Assembly (NCBI RefSeq): GCF_013343215.1
Contig: NZ_CP039147.1
Location: 1 to 54,764 of the forward strand
Origin: Acinetobacter sp. 10FS3-1
GTDB taxonomy: Bacteria > Pseudomonadota > Gammaproteobacteria > Pseudomonadales > Moraxellaceae
DNA: 54,764 bases
Direction: 5' to 3'
Shown: positions 16,406-26,421 of the stretch, in pieces
Layout: the number at the start of each line of letters is the position of its first letter
Position numbering within the stretch: the first letter of the stretch is position 1
Translations under genes and position numbers: made by a program
The notes under the pieces: generated by a model
Told to the model about the DNA's origin: nothing
What the model saw: the letters and a program-made list of their open reading frames with translations, nothing else
The model's database searches: none

Positions 16406-19400
16406 TGAGACTTATCTCCAGTAATGTCCTTCACATTAGCCAACAAGTCCCCAAACTTGCCATAATTCACCTTTACCCCATCATCTAGATCCAGTGAAAT
16501 ACGCTGATCGGCATAGTGACGTAATTTTTCTTCAAAGCTACTCAGTTCAGCCTGTTGCTTATGCAAGTCTTGCAGTTTTTTCTCAATACGTTTGATTTCA
16601 GCCGCAGAGTCACTATTTTCTTTGTCAGTTTCCAGAGAGTTAGCATAGGCTGCCATTTTGGAAATGAGTGGCATAACGTATTCAGTACGCATACGTGCCA
16701 AAGTGCTTTCATTATAGCGGTGCAAGTACACTAACGCCTGGAAAGCACCCTGTTTACCACTGCTGAATAACCAGTAGATTGGGCGCTTTTTATAGGTCTG
16801 CATGTGGTCTTTATAGAACTTGCTGGCGAGGTAACGGCGGATCGTATCTTCTGCTGTTTCACTTGCTTTTTTATCCAAGCTTTCTGCCAGCCACAGCATA
16901 TTGGCATCCAGCGTGTCTTTGCCCCAAACCGCAGTTAAAAACTCTTGGATACGATGTGTTGCATCATCTTCAAACCAGTGCATTTCGGTGAGTGGAATAA
17001 TACCGTCCGCATCGGCTGGGAATGTTCTATAACGACTGGCATCAAAGTTTTGATTACCTGCATGGGCATAGATTAGACCTGCTTCATCTAGACTATAACG
17101 TCCCATCATGCAGCCAAGGGCATAAGACACTAAACGTTGGCTGTCTTTTTCACGGTCAGCACGGGTAAGCGTAATTTGCTCATCAGGTACATCTGGTGTC
17201 AGTTCATCCTGTAATCCATAAGCATCAATAAACAGCTTGTTGTTTTCTTCTTCCAGACGTTTCATTTCAGCCACGGCGTCAGCATTTTGTTGCTGCCAGG
17301 TGTTAAAAGCTTGTTCTAGGTTTGGCTGTTGAGTACGAAGGATTGGGTTTTGAGTAAAATCCCATGAGGTTTCATAAGAGTCCCAATCAGTTTTAGCAAT
17401 TAGTACACATTTGGTTGAAATTTCTGATACCAACTTAGTATCAATATTTTTAGGTACCGGAATAGAGCCAACATTATTCACTTGATAATTTAACGTAGGA
17501 TTTATGATTTTAAGAAAAGCTGATGCCGATTTAGAGCACAACAATGCAGTATAAAAAGCTAAATTTTTTTCATCTTGTGGAAAAAGTGAGCACCCAGCCA
17601 TATCAAAAATGAAACCATTTGGTTGCTGGCGTGCACCAAAATATGATGAAGAGATGAAAGACCACGAAACAGATGGTTTAAAATAACGAGATCTAGCACG
17701 AGGGTATGCTCTACCTGAAGCTATAATTTCTTGTCCATCTTTTTCCCAATTCACAACATTTTCAGCATTCCCATACCATTTTCTATAACTTCCACCTTTT
17801 GCATATGGAAACCATTTCAATTGAGATGCCATCGCATCATTAGATGATAGAAATTCTTTTCCAAACTTTTGAAAATCTATTTCGCTCCATTCCCTTACAT
17901 AAAGTGCATTTTCTCCAGTTGTCATACCACATACTGCTGAAGCTTCGTTTGAAATGAGAGGTAATTTTTCAAAACAATTATTAAATTTTAAACTTATCCA
18001 ATAAGCTATTGGACTACCTGGAATTTTCTTAAAATCATCTGGTTTTGCTGTTTTTAGTCGCTCATTCTGTACAGGGAAACTTTCGGGAACCCCATCTTCA
18101 TTTACATCATCATTTTCACAATAAGAAAAGCTACCTTCATAATCACTAATATGCTTATTCAACATCACAGTTGCAGCTGTACCGAAAGCAATACCCATTA
18201 CCCCATTACCCATATGCACCATATTAGACAATGTTCGATCCTTTAATAGCTTTTCACGCATCGCTTCGTAAGAGGATAAAAACATCCAGCTTTGCATGGT
18301 CACCATGCTGTTAAAGCCACTGTCCTTACACCAGTTAAAACCACGTTCAATAAACATGGCAAACAGGTCTGACTTGCTGTCTGGAAATTTCTTTTTGGCA
18401 AAATCTTTAAGTGCTGTATTCATGCCCTTACTGCCCATATACGGCGGATTGGCAATTACAGCATCATATTGTTTAGCGAGTAATTTGGCTTGCTTGACTA
18501 AAGGTAACAGCTCTTGTGCTGACTGTTGCGCAAAAATATCCCCTGATTCTAAAGCTGTGTTTAGCTTACTTTCTAATTCAGGCAATTTTTTAGCAAATGC
18601 TACAGGAATTTGAATCAAAGAACCGAAGGTCGAAGCATGTTCAAATAGGTCCAGCAGTTCTTTTAAATCTGTCTGAGCAATACCAGTACTTGCCAAATCC
18701 TGACTGAATGCATCCAAACGCTCAGGCTGACTATCCCGCAACGCAATAATATTGAGCTTCGGTGGATTGCTAAATAAACGGCGGTCGTCCTCACGTGCTT
18801 TCATCAATAGCGCAAAACTAGAGAGCTGTGCCGCACGAGTATCAATATCAATGCCGTATAGGTTATTTTCTAGAATCAACCGTGGAATATCGCGGCTACG
18901 GTAACCACGCTCTAAATAAATCGCTTTTAAGCAATCATAAGCTTCCACCAGAATATGCCCCGAACCACAGGCTGGATCCAGCACCGTAATACTTTCAGGG
19001 TTTAAAGTATCGCCATCTTCACTGATCCGCACATCAATCAGCTGTTTTAACTGTGCATTGACTTCATCACTTTGCTCAGCAGGCTGAATATAGTATTCCC
19101 ACTCACTAGCAAGCGTACTATCAGGCTGTGCCATCAGCCATAAACGACCGACACTATTCTGTACCAGATATTTTACAATCCAGTTTGGGGTGAATAACTG
19201 TGTCGCTGCAGGAATGTCTTCACTCTTGACGACTTTACCAATCACCTGGTCTTTCTTTTCAGAAATATAGAATTGATACAACCAGCCAATAATTTGCACA
19301 TCCGACCAGTCTTCTTCCGGAATGCTGCTAACCAGATCACGAATCAAGGAGTCGGTTTTGGTCAGGTTATCCGGTAATAACAGTTCTGACTCATCAGAAA

Positions 19401-19911
19401 CCTGTTCGAACAGCAACGGCATCACCTGATTCAACGCATGACACTGAGCCAGTAATAGCTCCCGATACAGTTCTTCGTCTTTATTGCCATCCAGCTTGAG
19501 TTCAGCCACACGGCTTGCATCTAAATTCGGTAGCTCAATGTCCAGACATTCTTCCAGAATCTGCGGCAAGCCTGCACTACCATCGGCACTACTCAGTACA
19601 CGGCGACCATGATCCAGTAAGCCTTTGCATTCCATGTAACGAATCGCACAGAGACGGTTAAACCAACTGTAAGCGATATAATCAATCGTCTGCTCAAAGC
19701 TAGTTGCTTGAATACGTTTGATCAGCTTGTCACGTGGTTTCATGACGGATAGCGGAAAAACCTGATCGCCAATCAGCAGCAAATCCCCTTTCTGTTCTGC
19801 CGGTAAAATGCTGTCTGCGGTGATGCCGTATTTGGCGGCCTGCTTGCGCATGGCTGCGATAAAATCATTTCGTGCTTGCGGTGCGTATTTTTTAATATTA
19901 CTGGTATTCAT
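16402..19911 (-). CDS. pglX: BREX adenine methyltransferase PglX
   Basis: 1169 aa site-specific N6-adenine DNA methyltransferase that marks host DNA and provides sequence specificity. SAM-binding motif I is VLDPACGSGHILVEAYD (about 310) and catalytic motif IV is AVIANPPYMGSKG (about 487). A central target-recognition region (about residues 580-850) is followed by a long helical C-terminal part with a coiled-coil (EIKRIEKKLQDLHKQQAEL, near 1120). The recognition region is visibly more AT-rich than its flanks. It overlaps the nested AAA/TOPRIM gene by 4 bp. The frame is intact and the length typical (about 1200). Confidence 0.96.
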   Translation of the reverse strand: MNTSNIKKYAPQARNDFIAAMRKQAAKYGITADSILPAEQKGDLLLIGDQVFPLSVMKPRDKLIKRIQATSFEQTIDYIAYSWFNRLCAIRYMECKGLLDHGRRVLSSADGSAGLPQILEECLDIELPNLDASRVAELKLDGNKDEELYRELLLAQCHALNQVMPLLFEQVSDESELLLPDNLTKTDSLIRDLVSSIPEEDWSDVQIIGWLYQFYISEKKDQVIGKVVKSEDIPAATQLFTPNWIVKYLVQNSVGRLWLMAQPDSTLASEWEYYIQPAEQSDEVNAQLKQLIDVRISEDGDTLNPESITVLDPACGSGHILVEAYDCLKAIYLERGYRSRDIPRLILENNLYGIDIDTRAAQLSSFALLMKAREDDRRLFSNPPKLNIIALRDSQPERLDAFSQDLASTGIAQTDLKELLDLFEHASTFGSLIQIPVAFAKKLPELESKLNTALESGDIFAQQSAQELLPLVKQAKLLAKQYDAVIANPPYMGSKGMNTALKDFAKKKFPDSKSDLFAMFIERGFNWCKDSGFNSMVTMQSWMFLSSYEAMREKLLKDRTLSNMVHMGNGVMGIAFGTAATVMLNKHISDYEGSFSYCENDDVNEDGVPESFPVQNERLKTAKPDDFKKIPGSPIAYWISLKFNNCFEKLPLISNEASAVCGMTTGENALYVREWSEIDFQKFGKEFLSSNDAMASQLKWFPYAKGGSYRKWYGNAENVVNWEKDGQEIIASGRAYPRARSRYFKPSVSWSFISSSYFGARQQPNGFIFDMAGCSLFPQDEKNLAFYTALLCSKSASAFLKIINPTLNYQVNNVGSIPVPKNIDTKLVSEISTKCVLIAKTDWDSYETSWDFTQNPILRTQQPNLEQAFNTWQQQNADAVAEMKRLEEENNKLFIDAYGLQDELTPDVPDEQITLTRADREKDSQRLVSYALGCMMGRYSLDEAGLIYAHAGNQNFDASRYRTFPADADGIIPLTEMHWFEDDATHRIQEFLTAVWGKDTLDANMLWLAESLDKKASETAEDTIRRYLASKFYKDHMQTYKKRPIYWLFSSGKQGAFQALVYLHRYNESTLARMRTEYVMPLISKMAAYANSLETDKENSDSAAEIKRIEKKLQDLHKQQAELSSFEEKLRHYADQRISLDLDDGVKVNYGKFGDLLANVKDITGDKSQ

Positions 19912-19957
19912 AGTTCAACCTTTAATTAATGACTGATGCCGATATCCCTAAGCCGAG

Positions 19958-22900
19958 TTAGCGGATACGCACACGCTTTTTATCACTCACGATTTTTTTC
20001 AGTTCAGCTTTGAGTGCGTCTACAAACTGATCCACTGATTCTTCTGTTTCCAGGTAGACACTACTTGAGCTTTTGCTGTAAATGCTGGCGACATCGACTT
20101 CGACTACCGGTTTCGGTGGCACTACGGCTATCGCAGGCTGTACCGGACTCGCAGCAGGTGCTGATGTAGCTGGGCTGGAGGTGGTTGTAGTGTTGGTTAC
20201 ACTCTCAGCTTTGCTCTGAGCCATTTGTGCCGCTTTGGCCTGACGCTGGATTTCCACCTGAACTTCACTCTCCAGCTCATACAAGGCTTCATCAAAACGC
20301 TCGACGCTGGTTTGGGTTTGCAGCATATAGATGGTGGACAGGCTAGTTTCCACTTCAATATCCGTTTTCAGCAGTTGTAGTGGGCGTAATAGCTTGTTAC
20401 TCAGCTCAGCGGTGGCAATACCACTGTTTTTAATCTCGGCTTCCAGCTGCTTGATCTTGTCATCAATGTGTTCTATCGCCTGACTGCGCTTCTCACTCAA
20501 CAGTCGCTCATTGACGCTTTCCACAGTGCGAACCAAATCAGCCACTTTATTTAACAGGCCATAGGGCGATTCAAGGGTGGAAATACGGTGTAATTCGGAG
20601 AGGGCTTTTTTTGCCACCTCATCACTGCCCAGTGCCTGTTTGTTTTTCTCAAAATGACGTAAGGCTTGCTGCAGTTGTTGCCAGCTTGGCATTTGGTTAG
20701 TGAAGAACTCGTGAATGTCACGATAGTCTTCTTCCAGATCCAGATAGTCGTCCTTGTTCTCAACCACGGCTTTAAAGAAATCGAAGCTGTCGCTATTCGC
20801 CAGCAGACGTTCCAAAGTCAGAATCGATTTTTCAATCACTTTCTTGCCCGGGAACTGCCCGACATCAGTTTTACTCTTATACGACTTAAAGTTACCTAAC
20901 CAGTTTTTAAAATGCTGGGTATAGAATTCAAACAGCTCTTTTTCTGTCGCTGGTCCCATGGCCGAGAATAGGTCTTGGGTGAGTTGGCGTGCCTGTTTCA
21001 AGACCTGATCATCAGTCTGGCGTTTTTTAATGATCGACACATCACGGCGACGGCGGCTGTTTTGTAAAGGCTCAAAGGCATCTTTCAACTGTAAGCTGCC
21101 GCCATTTAACTGCAGAGAAATCCGCCCCATCGCAGCCAGCTGACCCACCAATAGTAAAATTTCGGCATCTGGCCAGCCATAAGGACGTTTGGCAAAACGA
21201 TCCACCACATCTGACACCAGAATACGTTCGGTACCCGTTGCACGCAGCGAGATGTACTGTTCGACATCCTGTAGGGCTTTCGGATTGCTCTGCCCACCAT
21301 CCAGTGACAGGCCTAACTGCGCCATATCATCCACAGTCAAAACAGCGTTCAGTTCACGCCAGGCATCCTGCTGATAGACTTGCAGATAGCTCAGTTTGGT
21401 ATAAGTGTTTTCCAGCAAATAACGACAAGCCTCATCCAGCTTGGTGGTTGGACTTGAAGATGAAAGTTGTAGGTGTTGACCCAAGGCATAACTTTCCGCG
21501 TCCAGCAACATTTCTTCGACCCGGGCACGCAGGCGTTTTTTACGCTCCTGGTTCTCACGGCCACGGTCTGCCAGGATACGGCTGATATCGGACTGAGTGC
21601 CATCATCATTTAACCGAATAAATTTATTGGTTTTCAGCCAGGTGCGCAGTTCATTAAAGAACTGTTTATCGTCTGCCAGTTTAAACAGGACTTGTCCTTC
21701 GGCCTGAGTACTTTTACCAATACAGTAAGCTTCAGTATAGAGGTTGTATTCCGTATCCAGCGGAGAAATGATTTCAACTTTCAAATCGCTCTCATACTTG
21801 CCATCCAGGCTATGACCATCCAGAAAACGACCAATCTGATAGTCCATCTTGTTGGCTTGATGGCGGTATTTGTTCTGATCGCGCAGTAAATCTTTAAAGA
21901 TCAGGTTGGCTAACTCTTTATTTTCTTCTGAAGCTGCTAAGTCAGTGGCTTTAATTTTACGGGTGATATCGCGCTCTTCATTAGTCAGGAACAGGAACTC
22001 ATCGCCATTCCTCGTAATCAGGCTTTCTTTTTCCAGACGCTGCAGGCTCTCTTCAATCCGCTTGCGCAATGCCAGCTTATCTTCATCAATTTTCTCAATC
22101 GACAAAGTCACCAGGTTATCCAGCGTACCTTTGATGATATCGACATAGCGGATCATGAACAGGGTACGCAGCATCTGCACATCAAAACCATCCAGGGTCT
22201 TATTCTGCCCTGCCTGGTCGATGGTACGCTTCACTGCTGTATCCAGGAAGCCTTCCACTGAAGTATAGAAGCGGTGGAAAGGAACCAGTGCCCCGACTTC
22301 ATCTGTGGCAATCGCATTCGCGGCCATCTGGAACGCATCTAGCATGGACCGTTCACCATAGGCCAGGTGTGCACCGGTCGCACCGACTTTACGGATTTCT
22401 TCAAATACTTTTTGCACCAGCTGGAAATGGTACGGCGCAAAAGGATAGTTATGAATAAAGCTGTCTGGCCCCTCATAGTTCTTGAGGGTTGGGCCTGAAC
22501 GGTCAAAGGTAATCTGATTTTTTAAGATATCGCCCTTTTGCTCAAACACCGATCTGAGCAATGATTCTGCTTCTGGGGTTTTACGTAATAAACGTTTCTG
22601 GATGACTTCATCGGTATTGGAACTGGACAGTGATAAACGGGTTTTAAAACGCCCAGCAATCTTGGAGAAGTCATTGGCTTTGGAAGAAGACATCTCACCT
22701 AAAACAGCATCGATGTCTGCCTGTGAGGTCACGATAATCCAAGCGCGGCCTTTACAGATCGTACCTAGGTTTTCAGTAATGGTTTGCAATGTCAGCATCA
22801 AGCGGGTATCGCTGCCAATAAACTGCCCCACTTCATCGACCAAGAATAACATGCGTTGCTGGGGTCCTTTGCTGTCCAGGTATTCTTTCACCCACTGACA

Positions 22901-23638
22901 GAAGTTTTCGACCGAAACACTAAAGGTCTGCTCAGAATCCTCAAACCATTTATGCGCTGCTTCTGCTGATAGATTCAGTGCCTGAGAAATCGCAGTTTCG
23001 ACATCATCCTGATAGAACTGATAACCGTCACGCTCCTCTAGCCAGGACATGCCACTGGATTCCTCAAACGCCTGTTTAAAGCGTTCGTAGACACCTTTCT
23101 GGCTCAGGTGACGTTCCATATGGGCAATATGTGGATGATCCGCGCTAAACCCCTGATACTCGTTAAACACACGTAAAAACACATTCAGGATCGGATTGCC
23201 ATCATCATTGGAGCTGGCTTTACTGTCGATGTTAAACAGGATGACATCGGCATGATGGCTGACGGCCTTGCCAATATCCGCACGGATAAACGCATCACGA
23301 ATTTTGCTTTCATCAAAGAATTCTGCGGCGCTACGCTCGTTACCTTCCGCATCGCGTACCACTTTATTGGCCAGAATATACGACAAGGTTTTCAGGAAAT
23401 GTGATTTACCTGAACCAAAGAAGCCCGAAATCCATACGCCGACACGGTTGGCAATCGAAGGATCGCTCAGGTCTGTGCCATAAGACTGGAAAAAGTCCCG
23501 AAAATGCTTTTCCAGTTCATTGGTGACCACATACTCATCGAGTTCCTGATAAACCGTAGTATTGTCATTCTGGTCTGCTTTTACGACCCCGTTAATCGCA
23601 CGATCTAATGGCTTGTAAAAAAGCTCTTTAATGTTCAT
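19958..23638 (-). CDS. brxC: BREX ATPase BrxC
   Basis: 1226 aa, the large P-loop ATPase of type I BREX (DUF499-related, called PglY in other types). Walker A is GFFGSGKSHFLKTLSYIL (about 71-88) and Walker B is RMLFLVDEVGQFIG (about 260). A long helical middle and a Ser/Thr/Ala/Pro-rich flexible linker (about 1130-1175) precede a short C-terminal piece containing VYLETEESVDQFVDALK. BrxC is required for both defence and methylation. It lies 41 bp after brxB and 46 bp before pglX. Confidence 0.95.
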   Translation of the reverse strand: MNIKELFYKPLDRAINGVVKADQNDNTTVYQELDEYVVTNELEKHFRDFFQSYGTDLSDPSIANRVGVWISGFFGSGKSHFLKTLSYILANKVVRDAEGNERSAAEFFDESKIRDAFIRADIGKAVSHHADVILFNIDSKASSNDDGNPILNVFLRVFNEYQGFSADHPHIAHMERHLSQKGVYERFKQAFEESSGMSWLEERDGYQFYQDDVETAISQALNLSAEAAHKWFEDSEQTFSVSVENFCQWVKEYLDSKGPQQRMLFLVDEVGQFIGSDTRLMLTLQTITENLGTICKGRAWIIVTSQADIDAVLGEMSSSKANDFSKIAGRFKTRLSLSSSNTDEVIQKRLLRKTPEAESLLRSVFEQKGDILKNQITFDRSGPTLKNYEGPDSFIHNYPFAPYHFQLVQKVFEEIRKVGATGAHLAYGERSMLDAFQMAANAIATDEVGALVPFHRFYTSVEGFLDTAVKRTIDQAGQNKTLDGFDVQMLRTLFMIRYVDIIKGTLDNLVTLSIEKIDEDKLALRKRIEESLQRLEKESLITRNGDEFLFLTNEERDITRKIKATDLAASEENKELANLIFKDLLRDQNKYRHQANKMDYQIGRFLDGHSLDGKYESDLKVEIISPLDTEYNLYTEAYCIGKSTQAEGQVLFKLADDKQFFNELRTWLKTNKFIRLNDDGTQSDISRILADRGRENQERKKRLRARVEEMLLDAESYALGQHLQLSSSSPTTKLDEACRYLLENTYTKLSYLQVYQQDAWRELNAVLTVDDMAQLGLSLDGGQSNPKALQDVEQYISLRATGTERILVSDVVDRFAKRPYGWPDAEILLLVGQLAAMGRISLQLNGGSLQLKDAFEPLQNSRRRRDVSIIKKRQTDDQVLKQARQLTQDLFSAMGPATEKELFEFYTQHFKNWLGNFKSYKSKTDVGQFPGKKVIEKSILTLERLLANSDSFDFFKAVVENKDDYLDLEEDYRDIHEFFTNQMPSWQQLQQALRHFEKNKQALGSDEVAKKALSELHRISTLESPYGLLNKVADLVRTVESVNERLLSEKRSQAIEHIDDKIKQLEAEIKNSGIATAELSNKLLRPLQLLKTDIEVETSLSTIYMLQTQTSVERFDEALYELESEVQVEIQRQAKAAQMAQSKAESVTNTTTTSSPATSAPAASPVQPAIAVVPPKPVVEVDVASIYSKSSSSVYLETEESVDQFVDALKAELKKIVSDKKRVRIR

Positions 23639-23679
23639 CTCAATCCATTCCCCCGAATTTTTATTTCTATTTGCCGTGT

Positions 23680-24255
23680 TTAAGGCACTAATCTGAATGC
23701 TCTGTAGTAATTATTGCTTGGAATTTTTCCAAATAAACTCATCGCTTGACCGTCGTAATAACCTGGGTAAAACAGCACCACTGGCTTATGCCCCAGTAAC
23801 GAATGCAAACTGTTCAATAAGTGATGGGCACGTAACAGTGGCCAAACCGACCCAACCCCAGTCATCAACACAATATCTTGCGCATTGGTGGCATATTTAC
23901 TCACCAGATAGGGCGCGAACTTATCCATATGCAGTGGGCCCTTTAAGGCTTTGAGCAGCGCTTCATCGCCTTTGGCTTTTTGCATTTGAATGGCTTTATC
24001 GATGAAGTTACGCTCAGCCAGATAATCCACCACGGCTTGCAGCAGGTTGATATTCACCACCTTCAGCTGACTGTGTTTTTTCTCCAGCATCCCGTCTAGA
24101 AAATGCAGATATTCGCGCACCTTCAACTCATCTTCAGGTGCATAATCAAAAATCCAGAAGCCAATTTCATTGCCCAATCCTTGTCCAGTGAGAAACTCAG
24201 TGGAAAGAATTCGCTCTGGAATCTGGTTCAGACGCTCATGTATTGTTTGACTCAT
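23680..24255 (-). CDS. brxB: BREX protein BrxB (DUF1788)
   Basis: 191 aa, a DUF1788 protein. Conserved elements include FWIFDYAPEDELKVREYL, VNLLQAVVDYL-like (INLLQAVVDYLAER), LMTGVGSVWPLLRAHHLLN and VLFYPGYYDGQAMSLFG near the C-terminus. BrxB is a core component of type I BREX required for defence, with no known enzymatic activity. It is separated from brxA by 16 bases and so lies in the same transcript. Confidence 0.93.
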   Translation of the reverse strand: MSQTIHERLNQIPERILSTEFLTGQGLGNEIGFWIFDYAPEDELKVREYLHFLDGMLEKKHSQLKVVNINLLQAVVDYLAERNFIDKAIQMQKAKGDEALLKALKGPLHMDKFAPYLVSKYATNAQDIVLMTGVGSVWPLLRAHHLLNSLHSLLGHKPVVLFYPGYYDGQAMSLFGKIPSNNYYRAFRLVP

Positions 24256-24271
24256 TGCTGCCCCTCTACAA

Positions 24272-24883
24272 CTAACGCGTCCATACCGACACTTCCATAG
24301 ATCTTTTAATGCGTTGTTTATAATGTTCTTCCAACAGGCTACGCAGCTCTGCTCTGACGATCACGCGCTGCAACTCCAGCTTACGGGTACTTTTTAAGTA
24401 ACCGGCTTCTGCCAGCATGCGAAACACCACCTGCCCCATTTTTTTCTTGCTGGACTCTTTCCAATCACAGATATCCGGATCACGTTGTGAGCGTTCATCC
24501 AAAAAATCTGACCAGATATAACTGTCCAAGTATTGCGCCTGAGAGATATAGGCATCCCTCATCACCGTTTCCATAAACTCAAGCAGCAACAGGTTGCGTT
24601 CCAGTGCGCCACAAAAAGCCACCTGGGTCGCCAGCTCATCATCGCCATCACGCAAAGCTTTCCAGAAATCAGGTTCTAAACGCTCCAGGCGCTTGCGAAT
24701 AGCGGTGGCATTGCGTTGCGCCGAAGCCGCAGTTCTTTTTTGCAGAATATTGTCCACCTGAATCGCCTGATGCCATTGCTCTGTTGTGGCCTCACGCAAT
24801 AACAGATCCGCGATTAACCGACTTTCACGCACCATCAGTGAACCACCAATCAGGTCACTGTCATAATGAAATTGCTCTAACAT
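24272..24883 (-). CDS. brxA: BREX protein BrxA (DUF1819)
   Basis: 203 aa from ATG at 24883, a DUF1819 family protein with a NusB-like helical fold that binds DNA. The ATG at 24883 is chosen because AGGAG lies eight bases upstream. An earlier in-frame start at 24910 would lie inside brxR and add nine unconserved residues. With the chosen start, ten bases separate it from the brxR stop. Recognisable segments are FHYDSDLIGGSLMVRESRLIADLLL and NILQKRTAASAQRNATAIRKRL. Confidence 0.92.
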   Translation of the reverse strand: MLEQFHYDSDLIGGSLMVRESRLIADLLLREATTEQWHQAIQVDNILQKRTAASAQRNATAIRKRLERLEPDFWKALRDGDDELATQVAFCGALERNLLLLEFMETVMRDAYISQAQYLDSYIWSDFLDERSQRDPDICDWKESSKKKMGQVVFRMLAEAGYLKSTRKLELQRVIVRAELRSLLEEHYKQRIKRSMEVSVWTR

Positions 24884-24893
24884 GGCCAATCTC

Positions 24894-25775
24894 CTATGAG
24901 GCCTGATCAAACAGATAAGACGACAGCTTTTCGATATCTGAGCGTTGTAGTACCAAGGGATATTTCAAGGCATCATCCGCCTCAGCCAGCGTGATCGCGG
25001 CCTGATATCGCTGCAAAGTATAGTGAGCCAGGGCTTTTTTGACCGAAATCTGTAATCTGCCATCAGGCATGCCGAAGTCTTTTTCGACCAGCGCTTTTTG
25101 AGCTTCATTCAATTTTGGATTAGGGATCAGCGTCAGTACAATTTCTTCATGCCATTGCTGATCCTGAGCAGGGTCTACTGACTCAATCGCTACCACAACA
25201 GGTGTGCGATCAATTCTGGAGAGTAAAAAGTCCTTAAACTGCTTGCTCTGATGGCAATAGGCACGGACATGCCAGCGAAAACCGGTATACACCAGGGTGT
25301 GTGGGGAAATGATGCGTTCATGCCACTGCGGATTCTGCATCGAGGCATAAATCATTTTTAAAGTGTTTTGGTTTCGGCAGGCACGCAAAACTTCCCGAAT
25401 CACTTCAGGACGTACACTGCGATCAGGTAATTGAACTGCTGCAAGATTCGGTTCTGGTGTCGCAATCAGGGTATGCGATTCACTAACCAAACCTGACAGC
25501 ATATTGAGATATTCATTGATATGCGCTGTAGTCAGTACAGGCTGGAAGCTGGCCTTAGGCACATAACCCTTGACCGATGGATCATGAATCAAGGCATCGG
25601 GGTTATACAGCGTATTATAGCGCTTGATATCCGCAGAAGCCTGCTGTCGACTAAGTCCAAACCAGCTCATCAAACGATTGGTAACCAAACGACCTTCCCA
25701 GTATGCAAGCAGCTCGATCGCTCGCATTCGAAGAAGCACTTCATGCTTATCTGTCGTCATATACCAATCAGTCAA
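24894..25775 (-). CDS. brxR: BREX transcriptional regulator BrxR (WYL)
   Basis: 293 aa regulator at the head of the BREX operon. The N-terminus is a winged helix (RLVTNRLMSWFGLSRQQASADIKRYN, about 29-54). The middle is a WYL domain (about 125-210: LKMIYASMQNPQWHERIISPHTLVYTGFRWHVRAYCH), and a WCX-type dimerisation part follows. BrxR proteins are known to repress their BREX operon by binding palindromes upstream; such a palindrome is seen at 25806-25824. The start used is TTG; an ATG at 25760 is an alternative. Confidence 0.92.
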   Translation of the reverse strand: MTDWYMTTDKHEVLLRMRAIELLAYWEGRLVTNRLMSWFGLSRQQASADIKRYNTLYNPDALIHDPSVKGYVPKASFQPVLTTAHINEYLNMLSGLVSESHTLIATPEPNLAAVQLPDRSVRPEVIREVLRACRNQNTLKMIYASMQNPQWHERIISPHTLVYTGFRWHVRAYCHQSKQFKDFLLSRIDRTPVVVAIESVDPAQDQQWHEEIVLTLIPNPKLNEAQKALVEKDFGMPDGRLQISVKKALAHYTLQRYQAAITLAEADDALKYPLVLQRSDIEKLSSYLFDQAS

Positions 25776-25790
25776 TAAATAGCAGTTTTA

Positions 25791-25824
25791 AGATTACCCC
25801 ATAGCAAATGTACAGTAAACATTT
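25791..25824 (-). promoter_or_regulatory. Candidate BREX promoter with BrxR operator
   Basis: On the minus strand TTTACT (25819-25814), a 17-bp spacer and TAATCT (25796-25791) make a plausible -35/-10 pair 16 bp upstream of the brxR start. An imperfect palindrome AAATGT-N7-ACATTT (25806-25824) overlaps the -35 box, where a WYL repressor would block transcription. Inferred from sequence only. Confidence 0.55.
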
Positions 25825-25985
25825 TTGACGGTATTTTAAGGTAGTATTGCAATCACCAGATAAAAAATATACGGATGTCTCTATGGGGACAGCCGACTAG
25901 CGAGGTAGATGAGGATCTGAGATTCTCTGAATTTACCTCTATCAACTGAAATACACAGCGAACAGGTTTTGCAAATGGGGGAAAT

Positions 25986-26315
25986 ATGGGCTTTAGATTT
26001 CGCAAGAGCATTAAAATCTTACCGGGTTTAAAAATTAATCTGACGCATAAGGGCATCAGCAGTGCGAGCATTGGCAAACCCGGTGCTTCTTTAAATATTG
26101 GTAAAAAAGGCACCCGAACCAGCGTGGGCATTCCCGGAACAGGACTTTCTTATTCCAAGCATCATCCTCATACAAACAGGCCGAATACTCCACAGAACGC
26201 CTCTGAGCAACCACCGCCATTGAATAACCCAGGTATGCAGACATCCAGATCAACTGTCTGGCTCTGGATCGCTTTTGGGGTGTTGTGTTTTATTGTTGGA
26301 GCAATCGTCTTTTAG
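25986..26315 (+). CDS. DUF4236-domain membrane protein
   Basis: 109 aa. Residues 1-55 match DUF4236: GFRFRKSIKILPGLKINL, then SSASIGKPGASLNIGKKG and TSVGIPGTGLSY, a small beta-rich domain of unknown function. A Pro/Asn/Ser linker and one C-terminal membrane segment (TVWLWIAFGVLCFIVGAIVF) follow. A GGGGG ribosome site lies seven bases before ATG. It is transcribed divergently from BREX. Such proteins are common on phages and plasmids; no function is assigned. Confidence 0.75.
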   Translation: MGFRFRKSIKILPGLKINLTHKGISSASIGKPGASLNIGKKGTRTSVGIPGTGLSYSKHHPHTNRPNTPQNASEQPPPLNNPGMQTSRSTVWLWIAFGVLCFIVGAIVF

Positions 26316-26421
26316 AGGCTTTACAATGATGTTTGATTTTTATCATGGAATCATTTGAAGTGTCAGCAGTAGGCCTGAAGAAACACCAAAATTGATGCTG
26401 AGTACGATATTGGTTAGGTGT

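Noticed and set aside
24272..24910. BrxA start at 24910
   Set aside because: It lies within brxR; the ATG at 24883 has AGGAG at ideal spacing.
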